From NCBI RefSeq assembly GCF_002994615.1, contig NZ_PVNK01000165.1, positions 1 through 64,000 on the forward strand: a stretch of DNA of 64,000 nucleotides, given 5' to 3'. The position numbers and the translations under genes were made by a program. Shown piece after piece: positions 7,302 to 17,773 of this stretch. Numbering within the stretch: position 1 is the first letter of the stretch; every line of letters starts with the position of its first letter. The DNA is from Enhygromyxa salina (GTDB lineage: Bacteria > Myxococcota_A > Polyangia > Nannocystales > Nannocystaceae). The notes under the pieces were generated by a model that searched no databases, was not told the DNA's origin, and was given only the letters and a program-made list of their open reading frames with translations.

Positions 7302-8633
7302 GTGCCGACGCTCGACGAGCTCCCCGAGGACCACCCTCTCAAGAATGAAGGGGCCAAGCGGCGCGCGCTCGCTACGGTCGCGTTCACGCTGTTTCTCGAT
7401 CTCATGGGCTTCGGGATCATCTTGCCGATCCTGCCCTTCTACGCCGAGTCGATGCACGCGACCGAGACCATGGTCGCGCTGCTCTCGACCGCGTTCTCGG
7501 CCGCGCAGTTCGTGATGGCCCCGGTCCTCGGCCGGATCAGCGATCGCTACGGGCGGCGGCCGGTGATGCTCGTGTCGATCGCGGGCTCGATCGCTAGCGC
7601 GCTGGTCCTCGGCTTCGCGAACGCGCTGTGGCTGGTGTTCGTCGCCCGCGTGGTCGCGGGCTCGTCGAAGGCCAACGTCTCGACGGCCCACGCCTACGTC
7701 GCCGACCTCGTCCCGCCCGAGCAGCGGGCCAAGTACATGGGCCGGATGGGCGCGGCGATGGGCATGGGTTTTGTGTTTGGGCCGGGGATCGGCGGGCTCC
7801 TCGGTCACGTGTTCACCGAGCTGCCCTTCTTCGTCTCGGCTGGGCTGTCGCTGATCAACCTCGGCATGGCCGCGCTGTGGCTGCCCGAGACCCACTTCAG
7901 GCAGGGCTCGACGGGCGAGGCCCCGGCGATGAGCCAGACCAAGCTCGAGGTCCGCGCGAAGCTGCTCAGCGCCAAGGGGATCGCGGGCGCGATCGCCAAG
8001 ATCCGCGGCACGCACATGGCCTGGCTGATCGTGATCGTGTTTTGCTTCATGCTCTCCTTCGCCGGGATGGAGTCGACGATGGCCCTGTTCGGCGAGCGGG
8101 TGTTCGCGTGGGGCTACGTCGAGACCGGGCTGTTCATGACCTACATCGGCGTGAACATGGTCGTGTTTCAGGGCCTGGTCGTGGGCCGCGCGGTCGCGCG
8201 CTTCGGCGAGGGGGCGACGCTCGCGGTCGGGCTGATCATGGTTGCGATCGCGCTGATCTTGCTCGGCGGCGTCGGCCACTTCTCGCGCCTGCTGGGCCTC
8301 GCGATCGTCGACGCCGACGGCCAGGCCAGCTGGAGCTCGCTCGCGTTTTACGCCGTCGGCGGGCTGCTGCTCTCGGGCGGCAACGGGCTGACGAGCGCGA
8401 CGACCAGCGCGCTGGTCTCGCGGGTGTCGAGCGCCGACGAGCAGGGCTGGAACATGGGCATCAAGGAGTCGGCGTCCTCGCTCGCGCGGGTCTCGGGGCC
8501 GACGATGGCGGGCCCGCTGTTTCAGCACGTCGACGCTGGCGCGCCGATGATCGTGGGTGGGCTGATCGCGCTGGTCAACGCCAAGGTCGCGCTGCTGTTG
8601 CGTTCACGGTTGAAGCGAGACGGGCTACAGTAG
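7302..8633 (+). CDS. MFS transporter (DHA1/TetA-like drug:H+ antiporter type)
   Basis: A 443-aa twelve-helix major facilitator, start GTG at 7302. Helix 1 carries FLDLMGFGIILPILPFY, the D1/motif D region of TetA-like antiporters, and the loop between helices 2 and 3 carries the MFS motif A, GRISDRYGRRPVM. A motif C-like glycine-rich segment in helix 5 (GMGFVFGPGIGGLLG) points to an exporter. A cytoplasmic linker rich in charged residues separates the two halves (around residues 200-235). It is followed 6 bp later by a second MFS gene, so both are probably co-transcribed. The substrate cannot be inferred. Confidence 0.88.
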   Translation: MPTLDELPEDHPLKNEGAKRRALATVAFTLFLDLMGFGIILPILPFYAESMHATETMVALLSTAFSAAQFVMAPVLGRISDRYGRRPVMLVSIAGSIASALVLGFANALWLVFVARVVAGSSKANVSTAHAYVADLVPPEQRAKYMGRMGAAMGMGFVFGPGIGGLLGHVFTELPFFVSAGLSLINLGMAALWLPETHFRQGSTGEAPAMSQTKLEVRAKLLSAKGIAGAIAKIRGTHMAWLIVIVFCFMLSFAGMESTMALFGERVFAWGYVETGLFMTYIGVNMVVFQGLVVGRAVARFGEGATLAVGLIMVAIALILLGGVGHFSRLLGLAIVDADGQASWSSLAFYAVGGLLLSGGNGLTSATTSALVSRVSSADEQGWNMGIKESASSLARVSGPTMAGPLFQHVDAGAPMIVGGLIALVNAKVALLLRSRLKRDGLQ

Positions 8634-8639
8634 GTCGCC

Positions 8640-9836
8640 GTGCAGGCCTCCGATCGCGAGCCCTTGTGGACTCGGGCGTTCGTGTTCGCCTGGATCGCCA
8701 ACTTCATGCACAGCGTGGGGTTTCACTCCTACGTGCACTGGCCCGGGTGGCTCGAGGGGCGCGGGGCTGGCGAGGTCCTGATCGGCGTGCTCGTCGCGGT
8801 CATGGCGGTCGCGGCGATCCTCGCCCGGCCCTTCGTCGGTCGGATGATGGACACGCGCGGGCGCAAGCTAGTGATGATCGTCGGCGGCCTGATCCACGTG
8901 GCCTCGTCGGCGCTGTACCTCGTCGTCGACGCGGTCCCGGGCGCGGGCTGGGGCGCGATCGCGGGGGTCCGGGTGGTCCATGGCTTCGCCCAGGCCGCGA
9001 TGTTCTCGGTCTTGTTCACCGTCGCCGCCGACCTCGTGCCCGCGAGCCGTCGGGCCCACGGGATCGCGCTGTTCGGGGTCTCGGGCATGATCCCGATGGC
9101 CGTCGGCGGGCTGCTCGGCGACTTCGTGATCGTCGACGGTGACTACCGGCCGTTGTTCGTGGTCTCGGGCGCGTGCGCCCTGGCCGGGCTGTTGGTCTCG
9201 CTGCCCTTGCCCGAGACCCGGCGTGGAGGCCCCTCGCGCAGCTTCTTCGCCGCCGCGGCCGCGCCCGAGCTGCGCCCGCTGTGGTTCGTCGGTTGCTGCT
9301 TTGCGATGGGCCTCGCGGCCTACTTCGTGTTCCTCAAGACCTACCTGCTCGAGGCCCCCAAGCTCGGGACCATGGGCATGTTTTTCACGACCTACGCGAT
9401 CGCGGCCGTGCTCTTGCGCGTGTTCTTTGGCTGGGTGCCCGAGCGCTTCGGCCTGAACCGCGTGCTGATCCCCTCGCTGCTGATGGGCGCGCTCGGGCTC
9501 GGCCTGATCGCCTGTGCGACCGGCGAGATCCACCTGATCAGCGCCGCGATCCTGTGCGGCGTCGGACATGGGTTCGCGTTCCCGATCATCTCGGCGCTCG
9601 TGGTCATGCGCGCGGGCCCGGACGAGCGCGGCAGCGCGATCGCGCTGTTCACCGCGCTCTTCGATCTCGGCGTGCTGTTCGGCGGGCCGCTCTTCGGGAT
9701 CTGTGCCAAGTACGCGGGCTACCCGGCGACCTTCGCCCTCGCCGCGGGGCTGGTCGCAACGGCGACCTTCGTGTTCGTGATCTGGGACCGCTCGCAGCGC
9801 TCTACGCCGCCGGGCGTCGAGATCCTCGAGGGGTAG
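8640..9836 (+). CDS. MFS transporter, second of a tandem pair
   Basis: A 398-aa major facilitator, start GTG at 8640, 6 bp after the preceding MFS gene. The motif A variant GRMMDTRGRKLVMIVGG lies after helix 2, and the segment around helix 5 (GVSGMIPMAVGGLLGDF) is glycine-rich. It diverges clearly from its neighbour in sequence and is shorter at both ends, so it is not a recent duplicate. The tandem may act as two separate exporters or as a pair controlled together; nothing in the sequence shows the substrate. The hslO gene starts 35 bp downstream and may be in the same transcript. Confidence 0.85.
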   Translation: MQASDREPLWTRAFVFAWIANFMHSVGFHSYVHWPGWLEGRGAGEVLIGVLVAVMAVAAILARPFVGRMMDTRGRKLVMIVGGLIHVASSALYLVVDAVPGAGWGAIAGVRVVHGFAQAAMFSVLFTVAADLVPASRRAHGIALFGVSGMIPMAVGGLLGDFVIVDGDYRPLFVVSGACALAGLLVSLPLPETRRGGPSRSFFAAAAAPELRPLWFVGCCFAMGLAAYFVFLKTYLLEAPKLGTMGMFFTTYAIAAVLLRVFFGWVPERFGLNRVLIPSLLMGALGLGLIACATGEIHLISAAILCGVGHGFAFPIISALVVMRAGPDERGSAIALFTALFDLGVLFGGPLFGICAKYAGYPATFALAAGLVATATFVFVIWDRSQRSTPPGVEILEG

Positions 9837-9871
9837 TTGGCCTGGGCCCGTCGTGGCGCTAGCTTGTCGGG

Positions 9872-10768
9872 ATGGACGCGCTCTTGCGTGCGATCAACGA
9901 GCCCGAGACCATCCGCGTGGTCGCGGCGATCACGACTGACTCGGTCCGCGAGGCCTGCCGTCGCCAGCGAGCTTCGGGGCTCGCGGCCGTGGCTCTCGGC
10001 CGCGCGCTGACCGTCGGGGCGCTGCTCGCGACCTTGGGCAAGGGCGAGCGGGAGCGCGTGCGCATCCAGCTCGCGGGCGGCGGACCCGTCGCGCCGATCA
10101 TGATCGACGCCCACGGTGACGGCCGCGTGCGCGCGTGTCTGTCGGCAGCCAAGGGGCTGCGCCCGCTGGAGCTCCCGGTCAGCCACGACTCGCGCCCGAG
10201 CACGGCGACGGCGCTCGGCGTCCGCGGCCACCTGGTCGTGACCCGCGACCTCGGGCTCGGCGCGCCCTACCAGGGCAACGTCGCGCTGAGCTCCGGCGAG
10301 ATCGACGAGGACCTCGAGCACTACCTCGACCACAGCGAGCAGCTGCCCTCGGCGTTGCGCGCGGCCGTGATCCTCGACGGTGAGGGGCAGGTCGTGCGCG
10401 CGGCCGGGGTCCTCGCCCAGGGCTTCCCGGGCAGCGACCCCGACTCGATCCGCGCCGTCCGCGAGCGCCTCACGGGCCTGCGCGCGCTGGTCGAGGCCCA
10501 CGAGCGCGCGCTCGAGGAGCTCGTCGGCCTCGCGCTCGGCGGCGCCGGCTCGCGCGCGATGCTCGAGCATCCGGTCCGCTTTGACTGTCCCTGCGGACCC
10601 GAGCGGGCCCTGAGCGTGCTGTCGACGCTCGGGGCCACGGACCTCGAGGCCCTCGCCAACGAGCAGGACCAGACCGAGGTTCGCTGTAGCTTCTGCGGCG
10701 ACGCGATCTGGGTCGCCGCCGCGCAGGTCCGCGAGCTGGCGGCGCAGCTGCGCCTGACGCAATCATGA
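9872..10768 (+). CDS. hslO: Redox-regulated chaperone Hsp33
   Basis: A 298-aa cytoplasmic holdase that is switched on by oxidation. The C-terminal zinc-binding site is intact as CPC (from about residue 238) and CSFC (from about residue 271), the CxC...CxxC arrangement that holds zinc in the reduced, inactive form. The N-terminal domain contains the family segments GRALTVGALLATL and the YQGNVALSSGEIDEDLEHYL stretch with the EDL..YL hallmark. Length fits the family (about 290 aa). The stop codon overlaps the start of the following pseudouridine synthase gene (ATGA), showing translational coupling. Confidence 0.95.
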   Translation: MDALLRAINEPETIRVVAAITTDSVREACRRQRASGLAAVALGRALTVGALLATLGKGERERVRIQLAGGGPVAPIMIDAHGDGRVRACLSAAKGLRPLELPVSHDSRPSTATALGVRGHLVVTRDLGLGAPYQGNVALSSGEIDEDLEHYLDHSEQLPSALRAAVILDGEGQVVRAAGVLAQGFPGSDPDSIRAVRERLTGLRALVEAHERALEELVGLALGGAGSRAMLEHPVRFDCPCGPERALSVLSTLGATDLEALANEQDQTEVRCSFCGDAIWVAAAQVRELAAQLRLTQS

Positions 10769-11730
10769 GTCCGGTGAAGGGCAGCCCCAAACGGTTTCGC
10801 GTCGTCCCTCAAGAGCAGGGCTCGACCTTGCGCAATTTGTTGGTCCGCCGGGTCGGCGGCCTCGACCGTGATCGCGCGGCCGCGCTGATCCGGGCCGGAG
10901 GGGTCTACGTCAACCGCCTCCGCGTGCGCCTGCCCCAGGTCCTGGTCGCGGCCGGCGAGCGCGTGACCGTGTACCTCGAGGCCCTCGACGCCGAGCCCCT
11001 CGCGCCCGAGCGGGTCGTGTTCGTCCACCGCGACGACGACTTCGTGATCCTCGACAAGCCGGCCGGCGTCCCGGTCACGCCGACCCGCGAGACCGCCGTC
11101 GGGTGTCTGAGCGAGGCGCTGATCCACAAGCTCGAGTCCGAGGGGGTGTCTCGACCCTACGTCGGGGTGGTCCACCGCCTCGATCGCGGCGCCTCGGGTC
11201 TGATCTTGTTCACGGTCCGCGGCGTCGCCAACAAGTCGCTGCACAAGCAGTTTCGTGACCACGAGATCCGCCGCGGCTACCGGATCCGAGCGCGGTCCGA
11301 GTCGGGGCAGGCGTCCGCGGCCGCGTTTAGCTGTGACGCGCCGCTGATCAAGCTGCGCGAGGGCGGGGTCGAGATCGGCGGGGCCTCGGACAGCCGGGCC
11401 AAGTCCGCGGTGACCCACTTTCGCCACCTCGCCGAGCTCCCGCCGCTCGCGGGGCCGGAGGCTGGCGGTCCCGAGCACCTCCTCGACGTCGAGCTCGAGA
11501 CCGGGCGCACCCACCAGATCCGCGCCCACGCGGCCCACCTGGGCTTCCCCGTCGTCGGAGATCGTCGCTACGGCCGGGGGGCGGTCCCGAGCGCGGCCCC
11601 GAGCGCGGCCCCGAGCCACCTTTGTCTCCATGCGTGGACTCTCGATTTCGCTCACCCACGCACGGGCGAGGCCCAGCACTTCGAGTCCGTGCTGCCCGAG
11701 TGGGCCCGCGTCCCGGCGAGCGAACGCTGA
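10765..11730 (+). CDS. RluA-family pseudouridine synthase
   Basis: A 321-aa RNA-modifying enzyme converting uridine to pseudouridine. An N-terminal S4-like RNA-binding region (DRAAALIRAGGVYVNRLRV) precedes the catalytic domain. The catalytic motif HRLDRGASG has its aspartate at about residue 140, and the later RTHQIRAHAAHLGFPVVGDRRYG block is typical of RluA/RluC/RluD proteins. A short Ala/Pro/Ser repeat (VPSAAPSAAPS) interrupts the C-terminal part. The target (23S rRNA or tRNA position) cannot be assigned from sequence. The start overlaps the hslO stop. Confidence 0.92.
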   Translation: MSPVKGSPKRFRVVPQEQGSTLRNLLVRRVGGLDRDRAAALIRAGGVYVNRLRVRLPQVLVAAGERVTVYLEALDAEPLAPERVVFVHRDDDFVILDKPAGVPVTPTRETAVGCLSEALIHKLESEGVSRPYVGVVHRLDRGASGLILFTVRGVANKSLHKQFRDHEIRRGYRIRARSESGQASAAAFSCDAPLIKLREGGVEIGGASDSRAKSAVTHFRHLAELPPLAGPEAGGPEHLLDVELETGRTHQIRAHAAHLGFPVVGDRRYGRGAVPSAAPSAAPSHLCLHAWTLDFAHPRTGEAQHFESVLPEWARVPASER

Positions 11731-11855
11731 GCTCGACCCGGCCGGCGCCCAGGTCTTGCTCCGCTTCGCGTCGGCTCGTGCGTGTGTGGCGACTCGCTTG
11801 ACCCGGAGCACCCAGGCCATGGCGGGGCCAGTGTCACCTGGCTATCCTCGCCGCC

Positions 11856-13106
<1,251 letters not shown>

Positions 13107-13122
13107 GGGGGGCGGCCTCGCG

Positions 13123-15441
13123 CTACTCGCCGAGCGGGCGGTAGAGCACGCCGCTCGCCAGCATCCAGCAGCCGCTGTCGGGGTCGCACTGGATCGCGCC
13201 GCCCTCGTTGAAGGCCGAGTCGATCCGGACCCAGTCGTACTCGCCGGCGCCGGTGACCACGTAGAGGCGATCGCCGCTGTAGCGGTAGACCAGGTTGGCG
13301 ATCTGCATGCCCGAGCCGTCGTTGACGTCGACGAGGCCCGGGAAGTAGCGCTCGGTCTCGCGCCGCCAGCTCTCGCCCCTGTCGCGCGAGATGAGGTCGG
13401 CCCAGGTCAGGGCGTCGCCCTCGAAGCGGAGGTCGGGCTGGTCGGTCGCGCCGGGCATCTCCTGGACCAAGATGAAGTGCGCCCCGCCGTCTTCGCTGCG
13501 CAGCAGCGCGTTGTTGGACTTGCGCGTCGGGGCGGTCGCGGCCCACACGGTCTGGCCCTCGCCGGCCATGTCGATCACGGGGCTGGAGATGCCCGTGATG
13601 ACCTCGGTCCAGGTGTTACCGTCTTCGCTGCGGCGCAGCTGGCCCTTGGACCCCGACACGTAGACGACGCCCCCGACCTCGAAGATCGCCCGCCAGTCCC
13701 CCTTGAGCTGCTCGTCGCCCGCCGGCAGCCAGGTCTCGGGGTTGATCTTGGCCGCGAGGATCTCGTCCTTGGCCGCGGCCAGCCACATCCCGGCCGCGGT
13801 CCCCTCGGAGACCACGTGGACCGCGTTGATCTTGTAGTTGCGCACGAGCGCGCCCTCGACCCAGGACCCGCCTGCGTCGGCCGAGGCCAGCAGCTTGGCG
13901 CCGTCGGTGACCAGGACCTGATCGCCGGCGACCGAGTAGCCCGTGGCGCCGTTGCGCCCGAGGTCGAGGCCGTGGGCGCTCGACCAGCTCGCGCCGCCGT
14001 CGTTGGTCACGGCCACGAGCGCGTCGTCGCCGAGCGCGAGGCCAACGTCACCGGTGAAGGTCAGCCCGCGGACCTCGGGCATGCCCTCGGGCGTGGTGAC
14101 CTCGGCGTCGTAGCGGCAGGCCTCGCCGTCCTCGGGGCCCTCGTCACAGGCGCCGGCCTTGGCCGGGAGCTCGATGCCCTCGGACTCGACCCAGTCGACG
14201 AGGTTGGCGCTGGCGATGAAAACCCGCCCGTCGCTGGCGACGAAGGTGCTCCCGTCCATCCCGACCCACGAGAAGCTCTTGGAGATCGGCGGCTGGCTGT
14301 AGTCCCACTTGGCCCCGCCGTTGGTCGAGTAGATGATCGTGCCCTTGGCCCCGACGATCACGATCTTGTTCCCGCTGACGACGCCGTCGAGCAGGTTGGC
14401 GCTCTCCTCCCACTTCTGGTCGACCCAGGTCTGACCGCCGTCCGAGGAGATCGCGACCGCGCCCTTGTTGCCGATCGCGTAGTAGGGCCCGCCGGGGCTG
14501 CCGAAGATCGAGTTGGCGCCCTTGAAGGGCAGCGTCGAGCTGACCCAGGTCTCGCCGCCGTCGCGGGTCAGCGCGACCACGCCCTTGCTCTCGACCGCGA
14601 ACTCCTCGCCGATCCCGTGGGCCGTGCCGCTGACCGAGCACGCGACGCCGCGCCGCTTGCCGACCTTTGAGATCGAGCAGCTGCCTGCGCTGGTCAAGAA
14701 GAAGCGCCCGTCGGGCATCGGCGGGAGCTGCTCGAGCTCGGTCCAGTTGGTGCCGTCGGTCGTGCCGTAGCCCTTCTTGCCCGACCAGGCCAGGACCGCC
14801 CCGTTGAGCTCGGTGACGGCCTTGGGCTTGAACTTGTCGGGCATCCACCCGCCGTGACCGCCCGAGCCGTCCTTGCCGACGTGGATGAAGGCGCCGTTCT
14901 TGCCGATCGCGACCAGGCCGATCTCGGCGGCGACCACGTCGATCAGCGAGTCCGAGCTCAGGCGCGGGAGTCGGCGCCACAGCAGGCCCTGCTCCGACAG
15001 CGAGATCGCGCCCTCGTGAAGCGCGACGTAGGGCCCGCCCGGATAGCCGGTCACGTCGCGGACGCCGTCGTCGGCCTTGGTCCACTGCCAGGTCTGACCG
15101 CCGTCCTTGCTCACGCCAACATGCGCGTCGCTGGTTGCGACGATCAGCTCTTGCTCGGAGATCGCGTCGGCGACGACGGTCGGGGCGCCGATGAAGGCGT
15201 GGCGAGGCGCCCAGTGCTTGAAGCGATCGACGCCCGTGAGTCCGACGAGGGGGCTCGGCTTGGCGGCGGCCTCGTCCGTCTCTTCACCGTCGTCGTCGGG
15301 CGCGCCTTCTTCGGCCTCGCCGGCCTCGCTCGCCTCGTCGCCGGTCTCGTCATCCCCCTCGCCGCGGATCTTGTCGATCAGACCGCAGCCGGGGAGCAGA
15401 GTGAGGAGGACGACGGTGCTGACAACTCGGGGAGTGCGCAT
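13123..15441 (-). CDS. Lipoprotein with Asp-box (BNR-type) beta-propeller repeats
   Basis: A 772-aa lipoprotein: signal MRTPRVVSTVVLLTLLPG with Cys at residue 19, then an acid-rich linker of about 40 residues (GDDETGDEASEAGEAEEG). The rest consists of repeats carrying Asp-box motifs, SxDxGxxW or close variants: SKDGGQTW, TRDGGETW, SSDGGQTW, STNGGAKW, TNDGGASW, SADAGGSW and SRDRGESW, at least eight in all. Such repeats build beta-propellers in sialidases, VPS10-like and YCF48-like proteins. No sialidase arginine triad was identified, so it is more likely a binding scaffold than a glycosidase. It is transcribed toward the convergent Cys-rich lipoprotein gene. Confidence 0.8.
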   Translation of the reverse strand: MRTPRVVSTVVLLTLLPGCGLIDKIRGEGDDETGDEASEAGEAEEGAPDDDGEETDEAAAKPSPLVGLTGVDRFKHWAPRHAFIGAPTVVADAISEQELIVATSDAHVGVSKDGGQTWQWTKADDGVRDVTGYPGGPYVALHEGAISLSEQGLLWRRLPRLSSDSLIDVVAAEIGLVAIGKNGAFIHVGKDGSGGHGGWMPDKFKPKAVTELNGAVLAWSGKKGYGTTDGTNWTELEQLPPMPDGRFFLTSAGSCSISKVGKRRGVACSVSGTAHGIGEEFAVESKGVVALTRDGGETWVSSTLPFKGANSIFGSPGGPYYAIGNKGAVAISSDGGQTWVDQKWEESANLLDGVVSGNKIVIVGAKGTIIYSTNGGAKWDYSQPPISKSFSWVGMDGSTFVASDGRVFIASANLVDWVESEGIELPAKAGACDEGPEDGEACRYDAEVTTPEGMPEVRGLTFTGDVGLALGDDALVAVTNDGGASWSSAHGLDLGRNGATGYSVAGDQVLVTDGAKLLASADAGGSWVEGALVRNYKINAVHVVSEGTAAGMWLAAAKDEILAAKINPETWLPAGDEQLKGDWRAIFEVGGVVYVSGSKGQLRRSEDGNTWTEVITGISSPVIDMAGEGQTVWAATAPTRKSNNALLRSEDGGAHFILVQEMPGATDQPDLRFEGDALTWADLISRDRGESWRRETERYFPGLVDVNDGSGMQIANLVYRYSGDRLYVVTGAGEYDWVRIDSAFNEGGAIQCDPDSGCWMLASGVLYRPLGE

Positions 15442-15493
15442 GGGCCTGGGCCAGCCTACGCCAGCGTTGGCCGATGTCCACAGGCCCGAGCGC

Positions 15494-15811
15494 TCACAGC
15501 CCCTTGAAGTCGAACATCGTGCGCAACTTCTGGAGGCCCATGGGATCGTTGGTCTTGATCTTACCCCTGGCGATATCGATGGGGCCGGGCGCCTTGCCCT
15601 TGAGGACCATCTTCTCGAACAGCGCGGGGGTGGTCTTGAGGATCACGTCGGCCTTCTCGACGGTCTTGCCCTGCTCGACCGTGGCCGCGTCGGCGTCGAT
15701 CTTGACGGTGAATTTCGAGTCACCGATCGAGAAGTAGTAGGTCGTCGCCTTGTCGACCGAGCCCTTGATGTAGCGGCTCGGCATCCCCTCGAAGATCTTT
15801 TTAACGTCCAC
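15494..15811 (-). CDS. SCP2 sterol-binding domain protein
   Basis: A 105-aa single-domain protein. The longer open frame extends upstream into the divergent gene, so GTG at 15811 is chosen; it gives VDVKKIFEGMPSRY, a normal first helix. SCP2 signatures include the strand pairs YYFSIGDSKFTVKIDADAA and DVILKTTPALFEKMVLKG, followed by the loop GKIKTNDPMGLQKLRTMF, which lines the lipid tunnel. SCP2 domains bind acyl-CoAs or sterols; stand-alone bacterial versions are linked to lipid metabolism. It is divergent from the oxidoreductase-like gene at 15917, with 105 bp between starts. Confidence 0.88.
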   Translation of the reverse strand: MDVKKIFEGMPSRYIKGSVDKATTYYFSIGDSKFTVKIDADAATVEQGKTVEKADVILKTTPALFEKMVLKGKAPGPIDIARGKIKTNDPMGLQKLRTMFDFKGL

Positions 15812-15916
15812 GTGTGTGCCTCGGCGGCACCCTACCCCCGGGCGCCCCCCCTGTCGACGGTGAGTCAGCTCTCGCGGTCTGGCCAGAGCCCGCCGACTCC
15901 GTGGCAGAATCAGGAC

Positions 15917-17602
15917 ATGGGGACCGAGCTCGACGCCCTGTCTGCGTTCGCGGCTGCGCTGGTCGGCGGGGGCGTCGAGTTCGTGACCGCGTTCCCCGGC
16001 TCGCCGACGACCAAGCTCGCCCTTCACCTCGAGCGCAACGCCGCAGAGCTCGGCATCGAATTTCGCTGGGCGATCAACGAGAACGTGGCCCTGTCCCAGG
16101 CCTTCGGGGCCGCGATGGGAGGTCGCGGCGCGGTCGCGCTGATGAAACACGTCGGCGTCAACGTGGCCAGCGACGCGCTCCAGGTCATGGGCGTGGTCCA
16201 TGGTCTGGCCGCGCCGCTGCTGTTGATCGAGGGCGCGGACGCCAAGCCCGGCTCGAGCCAGAGCGCCCAGGACAATCGCTCGCTCTACGCGTCGAGCCCC
16301 CAGCTGCTGGTCCTCGGTCCGAGCGGCGTGGGCGAGATCCTCACGCTGGTCGCGGAGGGCTGTGCGATCTCCGCGGCCGCGGGCATGCTCGTGGTCATCC
16401 GCGGCGACGCTCGCTGCTTCGCGGCCGGGGCCTGCTCGCCCGGGTCCGCGCGCCCGTCAAAAAAGATCGTCGCGCGGCCCTTCGAGCGCTGGCCCGCGCG
16501 CGGCTGGGCGCTGGCCACGAGCGCGAGGACCTACGGCCACCACCTCGAGCAGCGGCGCGCGGTGTTCGAGCGCCTGCGTCCGTGGATCGAGCAGCGGCGG
16601 GCCGAGTATGGCCTCGACGGCCAGCTTCACCTCGCCGTCGTCGTGGCCGCCCACCTCGGGCCGGAGATCGCGGCCGCGATCCGGGCCCGGCGGCTGCCCT
16701 ACATGCGCCTGACCGTCGAGCACCCGCTGCCCGAGGCCGCGCTGCTCGAGCTCGCGGGCCGCGTCCAAGAGCTGGTCGTGCTCGAGGAGTGCACGCCCAC
16801 GCTCGAGCGCGCGCTCGGTTTCCTCGCTCACCGGGCCGGGCTGCGGACCAAGGTCGTCGGCCGCAGCGCCCTCGGTGATCGGCGCCCGATCGGCCGCCTC
16901 GATCCGGACGCCCTCGCCGAGCTGCTCACCGCGCTCGAGCGCCGCTGCCCGCCGGGCCGACGCGCGCGCGAGCTGGCCGAGCGCGAGCCCAAGCGCTCCG
17001 ACTCCGCCGATGCGGTCGATCCCGTCGCGGTCCTCGAAGACCTCCCCGATCAGCTCGAGCGCGAGCGCCTCGCCCTCGACGGCGCCCGCCCGGCCTCTGG
17101 CTTCGTCCCCACCGACCCGCGCCAGGCCATCTTCGCCGTCTTGCGCGAGCTCGCGCCCGAGACTTTCATAGCGACCGATCCGGGCGTCACCGGCGTGCTC
17201 GCTCTCGCCGGACACCAGTGCGACGTCAAGATGCACATGGGCGGCGCGGTTGCGATCGCTGCTGGTTGGTCGCGGGCCCGGGCCCGAGCCCAGGGCTGCC
17301 TCGCCGTCGCCGTCGTCGGCGACACCAACTTGCCGCACTCCGAGTGGCTCGGCCTGCTCGACGCCGCCGCCCACAACGACGACCTGCTCATCGTCGTCGC
17401 CGACAACGGCGCGAGCGAGATGACCCAACAGATCGTCACCTCCCGCCTCACCCCCGAGCGCACCCGCGCCAGCCTCGAGGCCGCCGGAATCCCCTGCGAG
17501 GTCGCCACCGCCACGACCAACCCCGCCGACTGGTGGGCCGCCATGCTCCGCGACGCCGCCCACGCCCCCGGCCCCCGCCTCGTCTGGCTAGAGGGTCTAT
17601 GA
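15917..17602 (+). CDS. Indolepyruvate:ferredoxin oxidoreductase alpha-like protein without ferredoxin domain
   Basis: A 561-aa thiamine diphosphate enzyme-like protein. The N-terminal half has the pyrimidine-domain features of IorA-type 2-oxoacid:ferredoxin oxidoreductases: FVTAFPGSPTTK, WAINENVALSQAFGAA and the ALMKHVGVNVASDAL segment. The C-terminal half has the ThDP-binding region GDTNLPHSEW...VVADNGASEMT (near residue 467). Canonical IorA ends in a two-[4Fe-4S] ferredoxin domain with CxxCxxC clusters; that domain is absent and the chain stops just after the ThDP domain. No beta-subunit gene is adjacent. The ATG at 15917 is used; the open frame extends upstream over the divergent SCP2 gene. 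Substrate and electron partner are unknown. Confidence 0.75.
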   Translation: MGTELDALSAFAAALVGGGVEFVTAFPGSPTTKLALHLERNAAELGIEFRWAINENVALSQAFGAAMGGRGAVALMKHVGVNVASDALQVMGVVHGLAAPLLLIEGADAKPGSSQSAQDNRSLYASSPQLLVLGPSGVGEILTLVAEGCAISAAAGMLVVIRGDARCFAAGACSPGSARPSKKIVARPFERWPARGWALATSARTYGHHLEQRRAVFERLRPWIEQRRAEYGLDGQLHLAVVVAAHLGPEIAAAIRARRLPYMRLTVEHPLPEAALLELAGRVQELVVLEECTPTLERALGFLAHRAGLRTKVVGRSALGDRRPIGRLDPDALAELLTALERRCPPGRRARELAEREPKRSDSADAVDPVAVLEDLPDQLERERLALDGARPASGFVPTDPRQAIFAVLRELAPETFIATDPGVTGVLALAGHQCDVKMHMGGAVAIAAGWSRARARAQGCLAVAVVGDTNLPHSEWLGLLDAAAHNDDLLIVVADNGASEMTQQIVTSRLTPERTRASLEAAGIPCEVATATTNPADWWAAMLRDAAHAPGPRLVWLEGL

Positions 17603-17722
17603 CCCCCCTGGTCGTCAGCGACTCTGCCACGCACGGCCGCAAGCGGCCGGTCGCTCGTTCCTCGCTCGGTGGGCTCTGATGTGCCTTGCAACGGCATGCG
17701 TGGCCCCCTAAAGGGGGCTCGA
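17600..17722 (+). repeat. Gene-3'-end hairpin repeat, copy 2
   Basis: Begins at the stop codon of the oxidoreductase-like gene with GACCCCCC, then GCCACGCACGGCCGCAAGCG, a GCTCGGTGGGCT block, and ends with GGCCCCCTAAAGGGGGCT, a stem-loop. It is the inverse orientation of copies 1, 3 and 4 on the map but the same orientation relative to its gene. Confidence 0.8.
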
Positions 17723-17773
17723 GACGCGCGCTTGAACATTTGCTTCCTGGCAGGGTGCGAAAGCGGCCGGGGC

